A stretch of DNA of 64,000 nt from Oxalobacteraceae bacterium UBA6704. GTDB lineage: Bacteria > Pseudomonadota > Gammaproteobacteria > Burkholderiales > Burkholderiaceae_D. A program made the position numbers and the translations under genes. The stretch lies in NCBI GenBank assembly GCA_002454505.1, contig DKJA01000053.1, positions 783 to 64,782 of the forward strand, in the 5' to 3' direction. The notes beneath the pieces were generated by a model. It worked only from the letters and a program-made list of their open reading frames with translations, was not told the DNA's origin and made no database searches. Below, one piece after another: positions 59,301-64,000 of the stretch; positions within the stretch are counted from its first letter, which is position 1, and each line of letters starts with the position of its first letter.

Positions 59301-59867
59301 GCGCCCGGCGGCCTGCTGGACGACTTCTTCAGCCGCAACCTGGCGCCGCACGTGGACATGAGCGCAAGCCGGTGGCGCTGGCGCGCCGGTGCCGGCCTGG
59401 CCGGCGCGTCGCAGGAAGCGCTCGACCAGTTCCAGCGGGGCGCCCGCATCCGCGACATGTTCTTCGGCGCCGGCGGCCGCCTGCCGGCACTGCGCTTCGA
59501 CCTGCGCGCCGCCACCGCCGATGCGGCATTCACGGCCGTCACGCTGGACATCGATGGCCAGCCCGTGGCTTATCGACGCGGCCAGCCGGCACGGCCCGTG
59601 CCGGTGCAACTGCCGAGCGGGAAGGGGAATGGGCAGGTACGCTTCGACGCCGATCCCGCACTGCGCGGCGACATTCGCAGCGATGGTCCCTGGGCCTGGC
59701 TGCGCATGGTGGACCGGGGTTCGCTGGCGCCTGTCGATGGCGGACGGTTTCGTTTGACGTTCGACCTGGAAGGGAAGGCGGCGGCGTACGAGCTGACGGC
59801 GGGCAGTGCGATCAATCCGTTTCAGCGGGAGGTGGTGGAGCAGTTTCGCTGTCCGGCGGCCCTGTGA
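56376..59867 (+). CDS. tssM: T6SS membrane-complex protein TssM (IcmF)
   Basis: An 1163-residue IcmF/TssM. Two N-terminal helices (about 12-34 and 47-64) lead to a cytoplasmic NTPase-like domain with an intact Walker A (GAPGSGKTT, 132-140) and DTAGRYTTQD (181-190). A third helix lies at about 447-468. The large periplasmic region ends in the TssM C-terminal domain. With TssL it forms the envelope-spanning channel. It ends 3 bp from the convergent kinase gene. Confidence 0.96.
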   Translation: MKRYFDRLFKPWLLTLTGLLLLSLLIWIAGPLLAFGGAEPLATTAARWTLIFLLFLLAAAWYGWRLLQARRRNDKLAEGMSTPEPGAIESAAEVAVLADRMRNAMAVLRKANPGWKMRGQYLYQLPWYMFVGAPGSGKTTALTHSGLQFPLADALGTGAVGGIGGTRNCDWWFTDEAVLLDTAGRYTTQDSHAAADKAAWTGFLGLLKKHRRRRPVNGVIVTVSVADLLQLGESGRETQAQAIRARIHELHEQLGVAFPVYVIVTKSDLLAGFAEFFEPFGREERAQVWGMTFPLAADGTPAAALAAFPDEFESLERQLQSRLLERMQQERDLQRRALLFGFPQQFASVKDVLGRFLHAVFDANRYEQPALLRGVYFTSGTQEGSPIDRVMAALAASFSFGRKALPPGSASGRSYFITRLLRDVIFREANLTGTNRAAERRRRMMEWGLLAGGGLLALLLAVGLTVSYGRNQQLVGAAARAATEAARLAERTPSSGSVLAVLPLLDAVRALPAGYAAQDEHVPVLSRFTLYQGEKLGDGAIAAYRRLLNTTLLPRIAGSMEAALRRGDASNQDFLYETLRVYLMLGNRQHFDAASVQAWTELEWRRTVTEASPAQQNQLLAHVAALLEADAEPLPLDEALIAQTRTALAAMPLAQRIYNRLKRQVAIPALPEFSVNGALRRDASSLFARASGAPLSRGVAGIYSVAGYRRVLEQGGQAVAEVDRDRWVLGRDETGAGTDIEQTQADVLQLYYADYMRQWDAFLADVRLAPLNSLDGAARVTTALAAPDSPLRTLLQGAARETTLGTAATPVTQGRVAQLVQDKLNAARRQLAAALGPAEEAVTSPGTHPVDDHFAALHRAAAGQSLEQLLALLKDAAQYFDAAENARRGGAPAPAPDALARLQRGAGGQAAPLTALLQNVHDAGSGLAQGSERSRLSALWNGSGAQFCREAIAGRYPLSRGAARDATADDFGKFFAPGGLLDDFFSRNLAPHVDMSASRWRWRAGAGLAGASQEALDQFQRGARIRDMFFGAGGRLPALRFDLRAATADAAFTAVTLDIDGQPVAYRRGQPARPVPVQLPSGKGNGQVRFDADPALRGDIRSDGPWAWLRMVDRGSLAPVDGGRFRLTFDLEGKAAAYELTAGSAINPFQREVVEQFRCPAAL

Positions 59868-59870
59868 GCT

Positions 59871-61295
59871 TCACCCCGGTTGGTCCAGCGCGCCCGCCTG
59901 TTCGACAAAACGGGCCCGCGCTGCCGGCGCCTCGATGTGCTCCGCAACGAGAGCAACCAGCGCCGCGCGGCTGTCCGCATTCGGCAAGGCCCGCTTGACG
60001 ACGATGGAAGCGATCGGTCCGATGGCGATGGCCAGCAGCGGCACCAGCGCCGCGGCGAATTCCGGCGTGGGTACCGGCGCCGCCAGCGATGGCTGACCGC
60101 CAGTGCCGGTCAGCGTTGCCGGTGCCAGCGTACCCCGGATCTGCGCGAGATCCTGCTCGAAACGCGCGCGCGCGGCCGGCGACGGAATCTGTTCCAGCAG
60201 TTGCTCACCCAGCGTGTCGAAGTCCGGCGCCGTGGCCGCGATCTTCCGCAGCAGCAGCCTGGCCATCGGGCCGATCTGCTGCGTCAGCACGGTTTCCAGT
60301 TGCGGCAGCACGGGTTGCGCCCAGGCCGGCAGCGCAGCCGTGCCGATGCCGTGCCGCGAACGCGCCGCCGTGGCGGACCAGCCGGCCTGCGGCGCCATCG
60401 GCCGCGGCGGCGGACGTACCAGTACGGTGGCGTCGCTGTCGTCTGGTTCCTGATCGGCGGCAGGCGCCGACGCATGCGCGTCCTGCAGCGCCTGCAGCAA
60501 GGCCCAGGCGGTGGGAAACCGGGCAGCAGGATCCTTGTCCAGAGCGCGCATGACCACCGCATCGAATGCCCGCGGCAGCGCGCTGTTGACGGTGGACGGT
60601 TCCGGCGGCGTGTGCGTGAGCACCTGCTGCATCACCGTGGCCGTGGAGCCGGCGAACGGCCGCCGGCCCGTCAGCAGCTGGTACAGCACGATCGCGGCGG
60701 AGAACAGATCGCTGCGGCCATCGATCGCCTCGCCGCGGAACTGCTCGGGCGACATGTAGCTGGGCGTGCCCAGCATCGCGCCGCTGAGCGTCAGCGTCGA
60801 CGATTCGATGCGGGCAATGCCGAAATCGCTGACCTTGATGCGCCCCTGCGGCGTGACGAGCAGGTTGGCCGGCTTGATGTCGCGGTGGACCACGCCGCGC
60901 GCATGCGAGTAATCCAGCGCATCGAGCAGGTCGGTCATCCAGCCCAGCACGCGGCCCGTCGCGCAGGGCTGCTCGCCCAGCAGCGCGGACAGCGGCGTGC
61001 CGGCAACGAACTCCATAGCGATAAAAGCCACGCCGTCGCTCTCGCCATATTCGTAGACGGTGACGATGTTCGGGTGCGTCAGCCGCCCCGCCGCCTGCGC
61101 CTCCTTGCGGAAGCGTTCGATCATGTCGCGCGCCTGCTCGGCGTCGCCCACGTCGCAGCGCACCGTCTTCAGCGCCACTGTGCGCTCGATCAGCGGATCG
61201 GTGGCGCGATAGACAACGCCCATCGCGCCCTTGCCCAGCACCTCGTCGAGCCGGTACTTGCCGATGCTGCGCGGGCCGTCTTCGTCAGTCATCAT
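59871..61295 (-). CDS. ppkA: Ser/Thr protein kinase with C-terminal tandem repeats (PpkA-like)
   Basis: A 474-residue Hanks-type kinase. The glycine loop is GKGAMGVVY (21-29), with K43, the catalytic loop HRDIKPANLL (D139), DFG (157-159) and SPE (182-184), so all key residues are present. After a linker, two related repeats of about 55 residues occur (around 330-390 and 415-470). Each has the pattern IGP-(M/I)-A followed later by PAARARF, as in DUF8082-type kinase tails. Unlike classical PpkA there is no clear membrane helix. It faces tssM head-on. Phosphorylation of TagH is the likely role. It overlaps the upstream haem-sensor gene (ATGA). Confidence 0.88.
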   Translation of the reverse strand: MMTDEDGPRSIGKYRLDEVLGKGAMGVVYRATDPLIERTVALKTVRCDVGDAEQARDMIERFRKEAQAAGRLTHPNIVTVYEYGESDGVAFIAMEFVAGTPLSALLGEQPCATGRVLGWMTDLLDALDYSHARGVVHRDIKPANLLVTPQGRIKVSDFGIARIESSTLTLSGAMLGTPSYMSPEQFRGEAIDGRSDLFSAAIVLYQLLTGRRPFAGSTATVMQQVLTHTPPEPSTVNSALPRAFDAVVMRALDKDPAARFPTAWALLQALQDAHASAPAADQEPDDSDATVLVRPPPRPMAPQAGWSATAARSRHGIGTAALPAWAQPVLPQLETVLTQQIGPMARLLLRKIAATAPDFDTLGEQLLEQIPSPAARARFEQDLAQIRGTLAPATLTGTGGQPSLAAPVPTPEFAAALVPLLAIAIGPIASIVVKRALPNADSRAALVALVAEHIEAPAARARFVEQAGALDQPG

Positions 61296-62170
61296 TCATC
61301 GAGCATCTTCATCGCGCTGGTCAGGCTGCTGCGCATGCGGTCGAACGATTGCGCCAGGCGGGCCAGCTCGTCGCCATCGCGGGTATCGAACGGCGGCGCG
61401 TCGCGGCCCAGACTCACTTCATCGGCGATCGCGGTCAGGCGGCTGATGCGGCGCGTGACGAAGACATGCACCACGGCGTTCAGGACCACGAACAGGAAGG
61501 CAAAGATGCCCAGCAGCGACCACATATAGGTGCGCAGCAGCTGGCTGGCGCGCGCCAGCGGCACGTCCATCGGCACCGACAGCACGTGTGCGCCAACGGT
61601 TTCGTTGAGCTTCCAGCCGAAGCCATTGACGCGGCCGTAGATGTCGAGCATCGTGCGGGGCGCCGCATCGGGCGTGCTGTGGCAGGCCAGGCAGGCGCCG
61701 TTGGTGATCGTGATCGGCCGCGCGATGTACAGGGCCGGGCCGGCCGGCGTGGCGCGCTCGCCGACGAGCTCCTTGCGGCCCGGTTCCGCGCGCAGCTGGT
61801 TCACCAGCGGCCTTTCCCATTCGTTGGCGCGATTGCGCGGATTGGTCGGGTTCAGCGTGGCCTGCTTGTAGCTGTAGTTCGGGTAGGCCTTCAGCAGTTC
61901 GTTCAGGTGCTCGATCGCGGCGAACGTGGGCACGCCTTCGCGCACGAACTCGAAGCGCATGCGGTTGTCGAGCAGCGGCACGATGTGCGCCGCCGTGTAC
62001 TGGCGCGCCGCGTCGGACGACTGCATCAGGAAGCGGGCATTCTGCAGCGTCTCCTCGCGCGCATTGCTGATCAACAGCTGGCGCGTGATCAGCGTGGCGG
62101 CGCAGAAGCCGACGATGGAGACGGCCAGGAAAACCAGGTTGAACTTGGCGGCCAGGGAATGGATCTTCAT
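61292..62170 (-). CDS. DUF3365 (Tll0287-like) c-type haem sensor with HAMP domain
   Basis: A 292-residue membrane protein. Helix 1 (about 11-33) is followed by a periplasmic DUF3365/Tll0287-like domain with a CxxCH haem-attachment motif (C160-L-A-C163-H164), helix 2 (about 215-237) and a cytoplasmic HAMP domain (about 238-290; TRRISRLTAIADEVSLGRD, DELARLAQSFDRM). There is no kinase or cyclase output on the same chain; the protein ends just after HAMP. The next gene, overlapping by 4 bases, is the Ser/Thr kinase. It could pass a redox or ligand signal to that kinase. Confidence 0.85.
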   Translation of the reverse strand: MKIHSLAAKFNLVFLAVSIVGFCAATLITRQLLISNAREETLQNARFLMQSSDAARQYTAAHIVPLLDNRMRFEFVREGVPTFAAIEHLNELLKAYPNYSYKQATLNPTNPRNRANEWERPLVNQLRAEPGRKELVGERATPAGPALYIARPITITNGACLACHSTPDAAPRTMLDIYGRVNGFGWKLNETVGAHVLSVPMDVPLARASQLLRTYMWSLLGIFAFLFVVLNAVVHVFVTRRISRLTAIADEVSLGRDAPPFDTRDGDELARLAQSFDRMRSSLTSAMKMLDE

Positions 62171-62173
62171 GGG

Positions 62174-63043
62174 TCAGAACAGGTGGTTCGTGTAGGTGTC
62201 GGAAGGCTTGCGCGCGGTTTGCTTCAGCGCCTGGCGCCACTCGGGCTGGGCGGCCAGCAGGTTCTCGGCGTCGGTGCGGAACGCGGGATCGGCCAGCCGG
62301 CCGGCAAAGCGCACCGCCAGCTGGCGGCGCAGCGGTGTCGCCACGTCGTTCCATTGCGCGATGTCGGCGGCGCTGGCCTCCCGCAACAGCGTGGGTTCCG
62401 CCGGTCTGGCGCGGGCGGCCACGCTGACCAACGGGTCGAAGAAGGCGCGCGGCATCTCGCTGACGAACAGCCGGGCAGGGCGCGGTTCGGCCTGCAGGGG
62501 CTGGGCGCCGCGATGCACGACGTATTGTTCGCTGCCGATCTCCAGTGGTGCGGCCGCGCCTTTGTCCGTGGCCTTGACGGACAGCGTGCCCCGCTCGACG
62601 AACAGCTCCGTCTTGTCCGCCGCCACGCGCAGCACGCCGCTGCCGCTGGCACCGACGGACAGCGCGCCCGCTGCGACGGTCAGCTTGCCAGCGACGTCCT
62701 TGCCGCCGCCGGCCACCTTGATCCAGCCGCGCAGCAGCGTGACGGCGGGGAAGGCGGCGGCATCGTCGATCAGCAGCGTGCTGCCGGGGCCGACGGCCAG
62801 CAGCACGCCTTGCGGCCACTCGATCTGCACGCTCGTCGCGGCCGTCGTCACCAGGTCGCCCGGGTGTAGCGGCACGCCGGCGGCGGCATCGTAGACGGCC
62901 GTCTTGCGTATCAATTTTGCCGGCTGCTCGGCATGCGTCAGCAATGCCCGCTGCGCAAACGCTGGCACGGCCAACGGCAGCAGCGCCGCCAGCACGAGCA
63001 GGCGGGCAGCCCGGAGCATGCCGGTTGCGGTCGAAGGGGGCAT
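62174..63043 (-). CDS. Exported FecR-domain protein
   Basis: A 289-residue protein with an N-terminal signal peptide (LLVLAALLPLAVPAFAQ) and a FecR-like beta domain (about 45-150; AAGVPLHPGDLVTTAATSVQ, then GVLLAVGPGSTLLI). The rest is predicted soluble and periplasmic. In-frame upstream starts up to 63133 are possible; the ATG at 63043 or 63019 best fits the signal peptide. It is the first gene of the FecR/haem-sensor/kinase operon, ending 3 bp before the next gene. No sigma factor is adjacent, so it is not a classical anti-sigma FecR. Confidence 0.8.
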   Translation of the reverse strand: MPPSTATGMLRAARLLVLAALLPLAVPAFAQRALLTHAEQPAKLIRKTAVYDAAAGVPLHPGDLVTTAATSVQIEWPQGVLLAVGPGSTLLIDDAAAFPAVTLLRGWIKVAGGGKDVAGKLTVAAGALSVGASGSGVLRVAADKTELFVERGTLSVKATDKGAAAPLEIGSEQYVVHRGAQPLQAEPRPARLFVSEMPRAFFDPLVSVAARARPAEPTLLREASAADIAQWNDVATPLRRQLAVRFAGRLADPAFRTDAENLLAAQPEWRQALKQTARKPSDTYTNHLF

Positions 63044-63203
63044 CGTGTCAGCCGAATCAATGAAGTGGTTTCGTTGACATACGCGCGAGGGAGCGGGTTG
63101 GATGCAGGGCGGCGTATCTGCCTGTTGCGCCACCCACTACATTTCGGCCTGACACAACGGCGAGTGCTGTCAGACCGCCAGTGATTTCATAGAAGAAATT
63201 ATT

Positions 63204-63218
63204 TTCACGGACCGTGAA
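63204..63218. promoter_or_regulatory. Palindromic operator, copy 1 (upstream of -35)
   Basis: TTCACGGACCGTGAA is a perfect 15-bp palindrome with a central A. It lies 12 bp upstream of the candidate -35 box of the AbiEi-like gene. An identical copy lies 63 bp downstream, centre to centre, which is six helical turns and would place two bound dimers on the same face of the DNA. Confidence 0.7.
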
Positions 63219-63230
63219 TTTGTGGAAATA

Positions 63231-63259
63231 TTGAAAATATTTAAAAACGCTCATAGAAT
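63231..63259 (+). promoter_or_regulatory. Sigma-70 promoter of the AbiEi-like gene
   Basis: TTGAAA (63231-63236) and TAGAAT (63254-63259) are separated by 17 bp, an ideal spacing with one or two mismatches per box. The predicted start is near 63266, directly at the edge of the second palindrome. The promoter thus lies between two identical operator copies. Confidence 0.65.
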
Positions 63260-63266
63260 ACAAATA

Positions 63267-63281
63267 TTCACGGACCGTGAA
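63267..63281. promoter_or_regulatory. Palindromic operator, copy 2 (at the transcription start)
   Basis: This is a second exact copy of TTCACGGACCGTGAA, overlapping the predicted transcription start and ending 12 bp before the ATG of the AbiEi-like gene. Occupancy here would block initiation, the usual autoregulation seen in toxin-antitoxin operons. Confidence 0.7.
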
Positions 63282-63293
63282 AATTTCTTAAAT

Positions 63294-64000
63294 ATGAACG
63301 AACGGACTCTCCAGGACGAGCTCGAAAGCTTTGCTCCACATGAAGTCGAACGAAACATCGTTCAAGCCGCGCTGGCGGAGCTGCGTGCGCGGTTTTCGCT
63401 CGACGGCCAGGTACTGGAGGTGGAACCAGCCCAGCTGGATCGGTATCGGCCAGACGCGGTTGTCGAGTTTTCCCATGCCGAGGGGCGAATTCGCTACATC
63501 GTCGAGTGCAAGACGGTCGTCGATCGCAAGCTTGTGATCGACCGGGTACAACATCAGTTCGGTGATCAGCAGGGGCTGCTGGTCGCACCCTACATCTCGC
63601 GCGAACTTGCCGAACACTGCCGGGATGTGGGGGTCCAGTTCCTGGACACCTGTGGCAATGCTTACCTGCGTGCAGCTGGCCTGCTTGTCTACATTGCAGG
63701 GGAGAAGAACGAGCCCCGGTTTCCGTCTTTTCGTGCGCCGAAGGGACTCACGAATCCGACTGGCCTGCGTGTCGTGTTTGCGCTGCTGTCTGAACCCGCA
63801 CTGATCCAGGCGCCGCTAAAAACAATTGCGGCCTATGCCGGGGTATCGGTAGGTGGCGCTTACAATGTGCTCGAAGATCTGGAGGGACGCGGCTATCTGC
63901 TCAATCGCGGCAGCGCCAAGCGCCGTCGGCTGCTTGACGCCGCTCCCTTGATCGAGGAGTGGGCCATCAATTACCCGACGACGTTGCGCAGCAAGCTGCA
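63294..64000 (+). CDS. AbiEi-family type IV antitoxin-like protein, 3' end outside window
   Basis: The first 235 residues are visible; the frame runs off the right edge. The N-terminal domain has a PD-(D/E)xK-like arrangement (D54 in YRPDAVVEF and E71-C-K73 in YIVECK), then VAPYISRELAEHCRDVGVQF and LDTCGNAYL. A winged helix-turn-helix follows (about 155-205; LKTIAAYAGVSVGGAYNVLE). This combination is found in proteins annotated as AbiEi-family antitoxins of type IV systems, whose partner is an AbiEii nucleotidyltransferase toxin. That gene, if present, lies beyond the window. The region is more AT-rich than the T6SS cluster, suggesting acquired DNA. Confidence 0.75.
   Translation, partial: MNERTLQDELESFAPHEVERNIVQAALAELRARFSLDGQVLEVEPAQLDRYRPDAVVEFSHAEGRIRYIVECKTVVDRKLVIDRVQHQFGDQQGLLVAPYISRELAEHCRDVGVQFLDTCGNAYLRAAGLLVYIAGEKNEPRFPSFRAPKGLTNPTGLRVVFALLSEPALIQAPLKTIAAYAGVSVGGAYNVLEDLEGRGYLLNRGSAKRRRLLDAAPLIEEWAINYPTTLRSKL

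Noticed and set aside
56247..59609. A 1120-codon minus-strand open frame opposite tssM
   Set aside because: Shadow of tssM with Arg/Gln/His-rich translation.

Overview
The window looks like chromosomal DNA from a high-GC betaproteobacterium of the Massilia / Duganella / Pseudoduganella type (Oxalobacteraceae). This rests on the gene families present: several PEP-CTERM exosortase substrates, an IclR-regulated beta-ketoadipate pathway, a chitin/GlcNAc locus built around a TonB-dependent receptor, a full-size T6SS cluster with PppA/Fha/PpkA-type phospho-signalling, and GGGGACAG palindromic repeats. The organism assignment is inference. No rRNA, tRNA, CRISPR array, integrase or intact transposase was seen.

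Layout. 1-3.3 kb: a truncated phospholipase-D lipoprotein, a secreted beta/gamma-crystallin protein and a LysR regulator. 3.4-7.6 kb: a PaoC-like molybdenum hydroxylase subunit without its usual FeS and FAD partners, followed by two aldo/keto reductases, one with a Tat signal. 7.6-12.3 kb (minus strand): IclR regulator, catB, catC, pcaD and a sodium:solute symporter. 12.4-13 kb: a small ribbon-helix-helix protein plus a two-helix membrane protein. 13.2-15.7 kb: pcaIJF behind a perfect IclR-type palindrome. Together catB-catC-pcaD-pcaIJF would take cis,cis-muconate to succinyl-CoA and acetyl-CoA; no ring-cleaving dioxygenase is in the window. 15.7-16.5 kb: a type I methionine aminopeptidase behind a long palindrome.

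16.9-30.3 kb: an amino-sugar/chitooligosaccharide locus. It holds a NagP-like permease, a TonB receptor, an unusual lipoprotein, a sugar-binding protein, a four-domain GH20 hexosaminidase, and a second sugar-binding protein that overlaps an OmpR-type response regulator and a histidine kinase. There is no ABC permease or ATPase, so the binding proteins may be sensory. A 156-bp palindromic MITE-like element sits exactly at the stop codon of the GH20 gene.

30.5-33.0 kb: a T6SS effector island with the gene order of the P. aeruginosa TseT locus (PAAR, DUF4123 adaptor, co-adaptor, Tox-REase-5 nuclease, Imm52-type immunity). 33-39.9 kb: a DUF4105/Lnb-like protein, an MscS channel, three PEP-CTERM proteins, another aldo/keto reductase and a small membrane protein. 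39.9-41.5 kb: a LysR regulator and an ECF sigma factor.

41.7-61.3 kb: the main T6SS cluster pppA-tssABC-hcp-tssEFG-(unknown)-vgrG-tagH-tssK-tssL(OmpA)-tssM, met head-on by a kinase operon (FecR-like protein, c-type-haem HAMP sensor, Ser/Thr kinase). tssH (ClpV) and tssJ are absent from the cluster. At the right edge an AbiEi-family antitoxin, truncated by the window, starts behind a promoter bracketed by two identical 15-bp palindromes.

All family assignments were made by reading the sequence and recognising motifs. No database search was run.
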